The notes beneath the pieces are model-generated. The model was given only the letters and a program-made list of their open reading frames with translations, was not told where the DNA came from and searched no databases. Source: CAMLHP01 sp035759745 (lineage in GTDB: Bacteria; Gemmatimonadota; Gemmatimonadetes; Gemmatimonadales; GWC2-71-9). From it: a DNA stretch of 25,088 nt. The stretch covers positions 1-25,088 of the forward strand of contig DASTUF010000070.1 in the NCBI GenBank assembly GCA_035759745.1. The letters run 5' to 3'. Within the stretch, counting starts at the first letter, position 1. Every line of letters begins with the position of its first letter. Both the position numbers and the translations under genes were made by a program. Shown piece by piece: positions 15,246 through 24,936 of this stretch.

Positions 15246-17309
15246 ATGCTGCACCCGCCGCGCCGCCTGTCTGAACTTTTCTTCATGCTTCTCGTCCTCC
15301 TCGGTGGCGGCCGGCTGGCAGCGCAGGCGTGCCCCGACAGACCGGTCACCGCGCTGGTGCTGTCCGGCGGGGGTGCCAAGGGGCTGGCGCATGTCGGCGT
15401 GCTCCAGACACTCGACAGCCTCGGCATCAGGCCCGACATGGTTGTGGGCGCGAGCATGGGATCCCTGGTGGGCGCGATGTACGCCAGCGGCTACTCCGCG
15501 CACGTGATTGATTCGCTAACCCGCTCTCTTCCGATCTCCACCCTGTTCCGTCCCTTTCAGCCGGTGGCGCCGCGCGCGCTGCGGCGGCTGCAGCCCGTGG
15601 TGGTATGGGAGCAAGGCGACCGGGGTTTCACCCTCCAGAGCGCGGTGATCCGGGAGCCGCAGGCCAATGCCCTGCTCAACGCGGCGCTGCTCAGGGGCAA
15701 CCTGCTCGCCCGGGGGGACTTCAGCCGGCTGCCGATCCCCTTTCGCGCCGTCGCTACCGACCTCACCAACAGGCAGGTGGTGGTCCTCGAGGGAGGCGAC
15801 CTCGCGCGCGCGGTGCGGGCAAGCATCGCGATTCCGCTCATCTTTGTGCCGGAACTGATCGACGGCCGCTTCCTGGCCGACGGTGGGCTGAGCGACAACA
15901 TCCCGATTGCCGCTGCCCGTGCCGCAGGCGCCGAACGAGTTATCGTGAGCGACGCCACCGAGCGCCGGCCCGACACGCTCAATCTCTATTCCCCGTTCGT
16001 CGTCGCCGAGCGCCTGCTCGGCTTCCTCTTCGAGCAGTCCGATTCGCTGGGTCCGGACGACCTCTACATCCGTCCCAACGTACGCGGATTCGAGAGCCTG
16101 GACTTCAGCGAGCAAACAGTTGCCGAGTTGATCGACGTGGGGCGATCGGCGGCGGACTCAACGCTGGCAGGGATGCAGTGTGCCACGGCTTCGACGCCGC
16201 CTGCGGCGCCGGCATTGCCAACCGGCCCGGCCAGCGTGGCAGTGCCGGGCGCGGGGCGCGCCGAAGCTGCGCGTATCACCTCCCTGCTGGGACTGGCCGA
16301 TAGCGACACGCTCGACGTGGAGGTACTTCGCAATCTGCTCCGCCGACTGGGTGAGTCGGACCAGTACACGGCGCTCTGGCTGACCCCCACCGGTTCCGGT
16401 GACAGCGTGGCGTTCAGCGTGGTGCCCGAGCGCTCAGCCGAACGCACGGCGGCGATAGGGGCCATGTACGACAGCGATATAGGTGGCCGCGCCTGGGCGG
16501 GCGTCGTGGACCACCAGCTGGGTGCGGGACTCGAGTCGAGCGTGCTCTTCGCGTTCGGAACCCTGGAGAAGGAGCTCGCCTTCAGCCTCAGGCGGCCGAG
16601 TCAGTGGCTGGGCGAACTGCTGACGCCCTTCGCCTCGCTCCGGCTGGCGGCGGCGGACGTGCGGACATTCGCCGCGGGAGGCGATCCGCTGGACAAACTG
16701 CGCACCCGCGAACTGCAGGGGCTGCTCGGGGTCGAGCGCGACATGGGAGAGCGATCGACGGTGACCATTGCGGGTTCTGGTCGCTACTGGCGCAACGACG
16801 ATGGCAGCACTGACACTGCGCTTGGGGCCATGGCATCTCTCACCGCGTACGATGACGCCGGGGCGCCCTTCGTCACCGCCGAGGGCGAGTGGACCTCGGC
16901 ATTCCAGCGGGTGACGATGGAGGCCACGCCCACGCTGGTCTATCGGCGGCTGAGGATTCGGCCTCGCATAAGGGCCGGCTGGGGCGACAGCCTACCGGCG
17001 CAACTCACCCTGCCGCTGGGCGGCACCGACGGCATGCCGGCGTTCCACCTGGGTGAGCTGAGGGGCGACCGCGAGGTGCTGGTCGGGCTGGGCCTGGGGC
17101 TACGGGTGCTGGGCCCGATCGAGATCCGCGCCGAGGGGATGGCGGGTCGCATCGCGCAGGGTGGTCAATTGCTGAGCGATGACAACTGGCACGCCGGCGC
17201 GCGGATCGGCCTGGGCGCCGATACACCGCTGGGACCGATGCGAGTGGATTACGAGGTCACCGGAGGGTGGCGGGATGCGTTGCGGGTGCGGATGGGCCGG
17301 AGTTTTTGA
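15246..17309 (+). CDS. Patatin-like phospholipase with C-terminal POTRA/beta-barrel region
   Basis: This 687-residue protein has an N-terminal signal (FFMLLVLLGGGRLAAQA) and a patatin domain from about residue 34: GGGAKG (oxyanion loop), GASMG with nucleophile S70, and DGG with D212, the Ser-Asp dyad of bacterial patatins. From about residue 340 a short segment (RITSLLGLADSDTLDVEVLR, then NLLRRLGESD) resembles a POTRA module. The rest is strand-rich and ends MGRSF with a terminal Phe, as in outer-membrane barrels. The order patatin-POTRA-barrel is that of PlpD-type (type Vd) autotransporter-like proteins. If so, the lipase is delivered to the cell surface or periplasm. No Shine-Dalgarno sequence is obvious before the ATG. 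A 138-base repeat element begins 13 bases after its stop. Confidence 0.88.
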   Translation: MLHPPRRLSELFFMLLVLLGGGRLAAQACPDRPVTALVLSGGGAKGLAHVGVLQTLDSLGIRPDMVVGASMGSLVGAMYASGYSAHVIDSLTRSLPISTLFRPFQPVAPRALRRLQPVVVWEQGDRGFTLQSAVIREPQANALLNAALLRGNLLARGDFSRLPIPFRAVATDLTNRQVVVLEGGDLARAVRASIAIPLIFVPELIDGRFLADGGLSDNIPIAAARAAGAERVIVSDATERRPDTLNLYSPFVVAERLLGFLFEQSDSLGPDDLYIRPNVRGFESLDFSEQTVAELIDVGRSAADSTLAGMQCATASTPPAAPALPTGPASVAVPGAGRAEAARITSLLGLADSDTLDVEVLRNLLRRLGESDQYTALWLTPTGSGDSVAFSVVPERSAERTAAIGAMYDSDIGGRAWAGVVDHQLGAGLESSVLFAFGTLEKELAFSLRRPSQWLGELLTPFASLRLAAADVRTFAAGGDPLDKLRTRELQGLLGVERDMGERSTVTIAGSGRYWRNDDGSTDTALGAMASLTAYDDAGAPFVTAEGEWTSAFQRVTMEATPTLVYRRLRIRPRIRAGWGDSLPAQLTLPLGGTDGMPAFHLGELRGDREVLVGLGLGLRVLGPIEIRAEGMAGRIAQGGQLLSDDNWHAGARIGLGADTPLGPMRVDYEVTGGWRDALRVRMGRSF

Positions 17310-17322
17310 TAGGGCGTAGTCA

Positions 17323-17460
17323 ACCACGGAGCCACGGAGCTCACGGAGTTTCACAGAGAACTGCAAGTTGCTGTGGGTGCCATTCCGACGCATCGAAGCC
17401 TGACCGCACGCCCACAAAAACAGAAACTCGATATCTCCGTGTGCTCTGTGGCTCCGTGGT
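17323..17460. repeat. 138-base palindromic repeat element, copy A (CCACGGAG type)
   Basis: The termini are a 26-base inverted repeat: ACCACGGAGCCACGGAG at the left and its complement CTCTGTGGCTCCGTGGT at the right, with about 2 mismatches. The arms are runs of CCACGGAG-like 8-9-mers. The interior holds a smaller stem (GTGGG pairing with CCCAC) and an ACGCATCGAAGCCTGACCG core. Copy B at 18166-18303 has the same length without gaps and differs at roughly 16 of 138 positions by my count. I see no flanking target-site duplication. It lies between the patatin gene (stop 17309) and the 3' end of the deformylase gene. Confidence 0.85.
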
Positions 17461-17521
17461 GATTTCGGACCCCCTCGTGCCCTTCGTGACTTCGCAGTGA
17501 ATCAACGAAACCGCAGCCTGG

Positions 17522-18094
17522 TCACAGCAGTCCGGTGAGGGGTGTGGCATAGGTGGCCGTTCGGGTCTCCGGCGGGCCGTAGCGGCCGTCGGCCGCGTGG
17601 AGCCGGTTCCATTCCTCGCGCAGGCAGTAAGGATCGAGGCCGTGGGGTCGGTCCACCGCGAGCACGCCGTCGAGGTGATCCATTTCGTGCTGGATAAGCT
17701 CGGCGCGGTCACCCTCGAGGTCATCCTCGTGCCAGGTCCCCTTTACGTCCTGGTAGCGCACCCGGATGCGCCACGCGCGCGAGACCCGCACCAGCAGGTT
17801 GGGGAACGAGAAGCAGTCATCCCAGACCGAGAAGTCCTCGTTGCCGATGTCCACGATTTCCGGGTTGATCAGCACCCACGGCTTGTCCATCTCCACATAG
17901 ATCATTCGCATCGGCGCCCCGATCTGGGGTGCGGCGATGGCCCGCCCGCTACCAAACCGGCTCTGCCAGTCCCGCAGGGTTTCGCGCATGTCGTCCAGGA
18001 TTACCCGGACAGCCGTGGAGCCGGGCTTCTCGACCGGATCACACTGGGTGCGAAGGATCGGATCGCCCAGAAGGCGTATTCTATGGATGGTCAT
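17522..18094 (-). CDS. def: Peptide deformylase, atypical motif 2
   Basis: This 190-residue protein has the deformylase layout. Motif 1 is GSGRAIAAPQIG (48-59), motif 2 contains metal-ligand C94 in WDDCFSFP, and motif 3 is QHEMDHLDG with H136, E137 and H140. The enzyme would remove the formyl group from nascent protein N-termini. The usual motif 2 is EGCLS; here the residues around the cysteine are D-D-C-F-S, while all three metal ligands and the catalytic Glu are kept. It may be an active but divergent form, or a paralogue with altered substrate range. The start ATG at 18094 (MTIHRIRLLGDPIL) is chosen over an upstream one at 18133. No fmt gene is adjacent. It is isolated between two copies of the same 138-base repeat. 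Confidence 0.9.
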   Translation of the reverse strand: MTIHRIRLLGDPILRTQCDPVEKPGSTAVRVILDDMRETLRDWQSRFGSGRAIAAPQIGAPMRMIYVEMDKPWVLINPEIVDIGNEDFSVWDDCFSFPNLLVRVSRAWRIRVRYQDVKGTWHEDDLEGDRAELIQHEMDHLDGVLAVDRPHGLDPYCLREEWNRLHAADGRYGPPETRTATYATPLTGLL

Positions 18095-18165
18095 GCGGCC
18101 AATCTTGTGATTTCGGTCGTCCTCGGCAAGCATGGCATTATTAGTAGTAGCGACAACTACTATTT

Positions 18166-18303
18166 ACCACAGAGACACAGAGCACACGGAGCTTCACCGA
18201 GAACGGCGGGTTGCTGTGGGTGCAAATCCAACGCATCGAAGCCTGACCGCACGCCCACAAACACAGAAGCTCGATATCTCCGTGTTCTCTGTGACTCCGT
18301 GGT
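18166..18303. repeat. 138-base palindromic repeat element, copy B (CCACGGAG type)
   Basis: It has the same structure and length as copy A at 17323-17460, in the same orientation, with the core ACGCATCGAAGCCTGACCG and the TGCTGTGGGTGC stretch conserved. The terminal inverted repeats (ACCACAGAGACACAGAG and CTCTGTGACTCCGTGGT) are also retained. It occupies the middle of the 333-base gap between the deformylase start (18094) and sufR (18428); the remaining gap holds only a TAGTAGTAGCGACAACTACTA-like weak palindrome and the sufR promoter. Any divergent regulatory region for def and sufR must share this space with the element. Confidence 0.85.
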
Positions 18304-18390
18304 TCACTCGATCTTTCCTGTTCGCCACGCCTTCGGTAAATCGTTGAAGGAACCTAACTTGAAGATTCACACCAAAAACGCCCTACGAAC

Positions 18391-18419
18391 TTGCCAATTG
18401 CGACTCTTTCACTTAACAT
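18391..18419 (+). promoter_or_regulatory. Candidate sigma70-type promoter of the suf operon
   Basis: TTGCCA (18391-18396), a 17-base spacer, and TAACAT (18414-18419) form a plausible promoter. The ATG of sufR is only 8 bases after the -10 box, so the transcript would be leaderless or nearly so, and no Shine-Dalgarno sequence is visible. SufR is expected to bind near here; I did not find a clear CAAC-N6-GTTG-like operator, only a repeated TTGAAG at about 18345 and 18360. Confidence 0.5.
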
Positions 18420-18427
18420 TGGCACCT

Positions 18428-19122
18428 ATGCAGCAATCCGCCCTCCACGTCGCCGAGCAGCTTCCTCCGGGCCTCAAGGGCCCGCGGGTTGACGTGCTCC
18501 TTGAGCTCAAGCGCTCGGGGCAGCTCTGCGCCAAGGATCTGGCGCGGCGGATGGGCCTGTCGCTGACCGCTGTGCGGCACCACCTCAAGGAGCTGGAGGC
18601 GGGCGGGCTGATCAGCTACGAGCGCCAGAATCGTGTGGGAGTGGGGGCGCCGGGGTTCGTGTACAGCCTCACGCCCGCGGGCGAGGCGCTGTTTCCCCAG
18701 CGCTACAAGGAGACCCTGACCCAGCTGCTCGACAGCGTGGTCGCGGTCGAGGGGCGCGAGGCCGCGGTACGGTTCCTCGAGGCCCACTTCGAGCAGTTGG
18801 CAGCCCGGCTCGCCCCGCAACTGGAGGGCGCCACCCCGGTCGAGCGGATGGCCATCATCACTCGCGCACGCACCGAGGACGGCTACATGGCGGAGGGGGC
18901 GGCCACCTTCTGCTGCGGAACGCTGACCGAGCACCACTGCGCCATTCGCGCGGTCTCGGAACGGTTCCCGGAAATCTGCACCGCCGAGCAGCGCTTCCTG
19001 GAGCGGACGCTGGGCGGGCACGTCGAGCGCCGGCAGCATGTGCTGCAGGGCGACGGCGCCTGTTCGTACGCGGTCCGCTTTGCCCACAATGGGGAGCAGG
19101 ACGTCACCGTAGAGGAGTCCGA

Positions 19123-19126
<4 letters not shown>
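18428..19126 (+). CDS. sufR: SufR-like iron-sulfur-sensing transcriptional regulator
   Basis: This 232-residue protein has a winged helix-turn-helix (about residues 25-75: LCAKDLARRMGLSLTAVRHH) and a C-terminal cysteine region: C162, C163, C171, C184 (C171-x12-C184) and C212 (x27 after C184). Cyanobacterial SufR has C-x12-C-x13-C-x14-C, from memory; here the third cysteine position appears to be replaced, leaving a three-cysteine pattern plus the CC pair. SufR binds an Fe-S cluster and represses the suf operon when clusters are abundant, and the position as first gene of this operon supports that role. The open frame extends back to 17597 across the opposite-strand deformylase gene, but only the ATG at 18428 is biologically sensible. 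Its stop overlaps the sufB start (ATGA). Confidence 0.9.
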
Positions 19127-20556
<1,430 letters not shown>

Positions 20557-20562
20557 GCGACA

Positions 20563-20622
20563 GGCGTGAGGCGCGAGGCGTGGGGCATGAGGCCTCACGC
20601 CCCAGGCCCCACGCCCCACGCC
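20563..20622. repeat. Loopless 60-base palindromic element (GGCGTGG 7-mers) inside the suf operon
   Basis: Bases 20563-20592 (GGCGTGA/GGCGCGA/GGCGTGG/GGCATGA/GG) are nearly the exact reverse complement of 20593-20622 (CCTCACGCCCCAGGCCCC ending ACGCC), with about five mismatches in 30 and no loop; the centre is GAGGCCTC. It begins 6 bases after the sufB stop and ends 8 bases before the sufC Shine-Dalgarno sequence. In RNA it would be a very stable GC stem. No T-run follows. Confidence 0.9.
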
Positions 20623-20630
20623 ATTCAATC

Positions 20631-20635
20631 AGGAG
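20631..20635 (+). promoter_or_regulatory. Ribosome-binding site deciding the sufC TTG start
   Basis: AGGAG lies 8 bases before the TTG at 20644, with spacer CTATACAG. This places the sufC start at TTG rather than at any codon in the upstream in-frame palindrome region. Confidence 0.8.
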
Positions 20636-20643
20636 CTATACAG

Positions 20644-21404
<761 letters not shown>

Positions 21405-21408
<4 letters not shown>

Positions 21409-22709
21409 CCGCAGCTCCGTACCTCCCCGAATTCGAGGCCTTCGCGGCCAACGGCGGCGCCAGCCCAGCCTGGCTGGCTCCTCTCCGCAAGCAGGCCTTC
21501 GGGCGCTTCACCGAGGTGGGGTTCCCGACCTCCAGGGACGAGGAGTGGCGCTTCACCCCGGTCGCGCCGATCGCCAGGCGGCAGTTCTCGGCGCCGCCGG
21601 CTGCGTCGGTCTCCGCAGCCGAACTCGAGCCGTTCATCTTCGGCCACCCCGAGTGGCCTCGACTGGTGTTCGTGAACGGCCGGTATGACGCCGGCCTGTC
21701 GCACCTGCCCGGTCTGGCCGCCGGCGTCCGCTGCGGACCACTGGCCGAGGCGCTCTCGGCGGACCCGTCGCTCGAGGCACACCTCGCCCGACATGCGCCG
21801 GTGGAGCAGAGCGCCTTCACCGCGCTCAACACCGCGTTCCTCCGCGAAGGCGCCTTTGTGCACGTGCCGGCCGGCGTGCAGCTCGACGCCCCGATCAACG
21901 TGCTCTTCGTGAGCACGCGCGAGGCGGCCGACTCGGTCACCCATCCCAGGAACCTCTTCCTGGTGGATCAGGAGGCGCGTGCCTCCATGGTGGAGAGTTA
22001 TGTGACCCTGGCACCGGGGGCGACCTACTTCACCAATGCTGTGACCGAAGTGGTGTCGGGGCCCGGCGCCTGGACCGAGCACACCCGGATCCAGCGGGAA
22101 AGCGAATCGGCGTTTCACGTGGGGCTGACCCACGTCGAGCAGGACCGCGACAGTCACTATCGGTCGTTCACCCTGGCCATGGGCGGCGCTCTGGCCCGGC
22201 ACAACCTGCACGTCCGGCTCAACGCGCCCAACGTCGAGACCCTGATGTACGGGCTCTACCTCACCCGCGGCGAGCAGCTGGTGGACAACCACACCGCCAT
22301 CTACCATGACCACCCCGACTGCCGCAGCTGGGAGGTCTACAAGGGTGTGCTGCAGGACAAGTCGCACGCGGTGTTCAACGGCAAGGTGTTCGTGCAGCCG
22401 GAAGCGCAGCGCACTGACGCCAAGCAGACCAACCGCAACCTGCTCCTCTCTCGCGGCGCCAGGGTGGACACCAAGCCGCAGCTGGAGATCTTCGCCGACG
22501 ACGTGAAGTGCACCCACGGCGCCACGGTGGGCCAGCTGGATGAGGTCGCGATGTTCTACGCCCGGAGCCGGGGCATCCCGGCGCAGGCCGCGCGACGGCT
22601 GTTGACCCACGCCTTCGCGGCGGAAGTGGTGGCCGAGGTGGCGCTGCAGCCGGTGCGGGAAGAGCTGGAGCGGCTGGTGCACGAGCGGCTCAACCTGCTC
22701 TCGGAGTGA
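21405..22709 (+). CDS. sufD: Fe-S assembly protein SufD
   Basis: This 434-residue SufB paralogue forms the scaffold heterodimer with SufB. Conserved segments include TSRDEEWRFTPVAP near residue 45, AFTALNTAFLREGAFVHVPA, the beta-helix centre VDNHTAIYHDHPDC, and EAQRTDAKQTNRNLLLSRGA near the C-terminus, followed by KCTHGATVGQLD with H371, the histidine used in cluster assembly in E. coli SufD. The start is GTG at 21405, overlapping the sufC stop as GTGA; the long frame reaching 21039 is an out-of-register shadow over sufC. SufD is the least conserved of the three scaffold subunits, and the length here is normal. Confidence 0.95.
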
Positions 22710-22711
22710 GC

Positions 22712-23965
22712 ATGGCCACGGCGACGGTCGGCTCGGCGGCTCGGCGGCTCGGCGGTCTGGAAACGCACCGCGGGGACTTTCCCATTCTCGCTACTCGCCG
22801 GAACGGCAAGCCGCTGGTGTACCTCGACAGTGCCGCCACCAGCCAGAAGCCGATGGCGGTGCTCGAGGCCGAGCGGCGGTTCTACGAGACCACCAACGCC
22901 AACATCCATCGCGGCGTATATCATCTGAGCGCCGAGGCCACCCGGCTGTATGATGAGGCCCGCGAGCGGCTGGCGCGCTACCTCGGTGCCGAGCACCCGC
23001 ACGAGGTGATCTTCACCCGCGGTACCACCGAGGGCATCAACCTGGTGGCGCAAAGCTGGGGCCGGGCCAACCTCAAGCCGGGCGACGAGATCCTTCTCAC
23101 CGAGATGGAGCACCACTCCAACATCGTGCCCTGGCAGCTGGTGGCGGAGCAGACCGGAGCGGTGGTGAAGGCGGCGCCGATCACCGACCGGGGCGAGCTG
23201 GACCTCGACGCGTTCACGACGCTGCTAGGCGGCCGCACCAGGGTGGTGGGTATCGGCCACGTCTCGAACGCCCTTGGCACCATCAATCCGGTGCGCGAAG
23301 TGGCGGACCTGGCCCATGGCGTCGGAGCGGTGGTGATGGTGGATGGCGCCCAGTCAGCGCCGCACCTGCCGGTGGATGTGAAGGCGCTGGGCGCTGATTT
23401 CTTCGCCTGCTCCAGCCACAAGATGCTGGGCCCCACCGGCATGGGTGCGCTGTATGGCCGCACCGAGTTGCTGGATGCGATGCCGCCCTGGATGGGCGGC
23501 GGCGACATGATTGACCAGGTGACGTTCGACCGGACCACCTTCGCGCCGTTGCCGGCCAAGTTCGAGGCAGGGACGCCCAACATCGCGGGTGCCATCGGAT
23601 TCGGGGCCGCGGCGGAGTACATCCAGGGCATTGGCCGGGAAGCGATCACCGCCCACGAGCACGCGCTGCTGGAGTACGCCACCGCAGCGGTGGCCGATGT
23701 GCCGGGGCTCAAGGTGATCGGTACCGCGGAGCACAAGGCGTCGGTGTTGTCGTTCGTGATGGACGGGATCCATCCGCATGACATCGGCACCATCCTGGAC
23801 AACGACAACGTCTGCATCCGCGCCGGGCATCACTGCGCCCAGCCGTTGATGCGCCGACTGGGTGTGCCGGCCACCGCGCGGGCCTCGTTCGCGCTCTACA
23901 ACAACGAGGCCGACGCCGATGCGCTGGTGAAGGCGCTCCATCGGGCCCGGGAGCTGTTCGGCTGA
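22712..23965 (+). CDS. sufS: Cysteine desulfurase SufS
   Basis: This 417-residue PLP enzyme takes sulfur from cysteine and passes it to SufU. It shows YLDSAATSQKP near the N-terminus, EMEHHSNIVPW, the PLP-binding lysine in SSHKMLGPTG (K237), and the active-site cysteine in RAGHHCAQPLM (C375) with the class II (SufS/CsdA) pattern. An in-frame GTG at 22706 would add two residues and overlap the sufD stop, but GGAG at 22703-22706 is spaced correctly for the ATG at 22712, which I take as the start. The sufU gene begins 1 base within its stop codon. Confidence 0.97.
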   Translation: MATATVGSAARRLGGLETHRGDFPILATRRNGKPLVYLDSAATSQKPMAVLEAERRFYETTNANIHRGVYHLSAEATRLYDEARERLARYLGAEHPHEVIFTRGTTEGINLVAQSWGRANLKPGDEILLTEMEHHSNIVPWQLVAEQTGAVVKAAPITDRGELDLDAFTTLLGGRTRVVGIGHVSNALGTINPVREVADLAHGVGAVVMVDGAQSAPHLPVDVKALGADFFACSSHKMLGPTGMGALYGRTELLDAMPPWMGGGDMIDQVTFDRTTFAPLPAKFEAGTPNIAGAIGFGAAAEYIQGIGREAITAHEHALLEYATAAVADVPGLKVIGTAEHKASVLSFVMDGIHPHDIGTILDNDNVCIRAGHHCAQPLMRRLGVPATARASFALYNNEADADALVKALHRARELFG

Positions 23966-24408
23966 TGGCCACGATGAACGAGCTGTACCAGAACGTCATC
24001 CTGGATCACAACCGGACGCCCAGGAACTTCCGGCAGATGGCGGATGCCACCGGCCACGCCGAAGGGCGCAATCCGCTCTGCGGTGACCAGCTGGATGTCT
24101 GGATCAAGGAAGACAGCGCCGGGAAGATTGAGGACGTGAGCTTCGAGGGCTCCGGCTGTGCCATCAGCAAGGCCAGCGCCTCGCTCATGACCCAGGCGGT
24201 GAAGGGGAAGACCCGCGACGAGGCGCTGGCGCTGTTCGAGCGGTTCCACGCACTGGTGACCGGCCGGGGCAAGGATCAGGAAAAGCTGGGCAAGCTGGAA
24301 GTGTTCAGCGGCGTCGCCGAATTCCCGGTGCGGGTCAAGTGCGCCAGCCTGAGCTGGCACACGATGAAGGCGGCGCTGGAGCGGAAGGAAGCGGTGACAA
24401 CCGAATAA
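23965..24408 (+). CDS. sufU: SufU-type sulfurtransferase
   Basis: This 147-residue protein is the SufU/IscU-fold partner of SufS. Zinc-site cysteines are C39 in NPLCGD (with D41), C65 in GSGCAISKAS and C126 in RVKCASLSWHT. The expected SufU insertion between the second and third cysteines is present (GKTRDEALALFERFHALVTG). SufU in Gram-positive-type SUF systems collects sulfur from SufS at a zinc site rather than holding an Fe-S cluster. Overlap TGATG with sufS implies coupled translation. It closes the operon; a palindromic element follows directly after its stop. Confidence 0.96.
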   Translation: MATMNELYQNVILDHNRTPRNFRQMADATGHAEGRNPLCGDQLDVWIKEDSAGKIEDVSFEGSGCAISKASASLMTQAVKGKTRDEALALFERFHALVTGRGKDQEKLGKLEVFSGVAEFPVRVKCASLSWHTMKAALERKEAVTTE

Positions 24409-24409
24409 C

Positions 24410-24473
24410 AGTGTGGAAGTATGAAAGTATGGGAGTATTTGGCAGTGTGACACACTTCCACACTTCCACACTC
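24410..24473. repeat. Palindromic 8-mer-repeat element (AGTGTGGA type)
   Basis: The left arm from 24410 is AGTGTGGA/AGTATGAA/AGTATGGG 8-mers; the right arm to 24473 is CACACTTC/CACACTTC/CACACTC, complementary over about 22 bases with about 3 mismatches. It starts 2 bases after the sufU stop and ends 35 bases before the next ATG. As with its relatives, the 5' arm is purine-rich. Confidence 0.85.
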
Positions 24474-24507
24474 AACAACGACCTTTCATTACCAACGGAG
24501 TTTTGTC

Positions 24508-24936
24508 ATGCCTTACCCGCCGGCCCTGGTGGCCCCGATGCGTCAAGAGATGACCGACATGGGCGCCTCCGAGCTCATCACTCCCGCCGAGGTTGATGCC
24601 ATCCTGGCCGACCACCGCGGAACCACGCTGGTGTTCGTGAACTCGGTGTGCGGTTGCGCCGCGGGCAATGCGCGCCCGGCGCTGGCCGAAGCGCTGAAGC
24701 ACGACACCACGCCTGACCGGATCGTGACCGTGTTCGCGGGCCAGGATGTCGACGCCACTGCGCGGGCCCGGCAGTACTTCGCCGAGTACCAGCCGTCGTC
24801 GCCGTCGGTGGCGCTGCTCCGGGATGGCGAAGTGGTGCACTTCGTCCACCGGCATGAGATCGAGGGCCGTCATCCGCAGGCGATCGCGGAGAACCTGACC
24901 AACGCTTTCGACAAGTACTGTGGCGCAGTCGCCTGA
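24508..24936 (+). CDS. Bacilliredoxin family protein (BrxA/BrxB, YphP/YqiW-like)
   Basis: This 142-residue thioredoxin-fold protein has the characteristic VNSVCGCAAGNARPAL segment with a CGC active site (residues 48-50), the DUF1094/bacilliredoxin signature, plus VFAGQDVDATARAR and SSPSVALLRDGEVVHFVHRH. Bacilliredoxins remove bacillithiol (or a related thiol) from protein cysteines after oxidative stress, and their CGC disulfide is poorly reactive in classical thioredoxin reactions. Length and motif order match BrxB. A ribosome-binding site GGAG lies about 8 bases before the ATG. It follows the suf operon after the palindromic element, so protection of Fe-S assembly thiols is a reasonable guess. 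Whether this organism makes bacillithiol cannot be seen here. Confidence 0.93.
   Translation: MPYPPALVAPMRQEMTDMGASELITPAEVDAILADHRGTTLVFVNSVCGCAAGNARPALAEALKHDTTPDRIVTVFAGQDVDATARARQYFAEYQPSSPSVALLRDGEVVHFVHRHEIEGRHPQAIAENLTNAFDKYCGAVA

Noticed and set aside
17323..18303. Insertion-sequence or MITE call for the paired 138-base elements
   Set aside because: The terminal inverted repeats fit, but no target-site duplication is visible and no transposase is in the window, so I list them as repeats only.
17597..18427. A long N-terminal extension of the sufR frame
   Set aside because: It runs antisense through the deformylase gene and through repeat copy B; the SufR family is about 200-240 residues and starts at 18428.
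20566..20643. An N-terminal extension of SufC from an upstream ATG
   Set aside because: It would translate the palindromic repeat; the AGGAG before the TTG at 20644 gives a normal SufC start.
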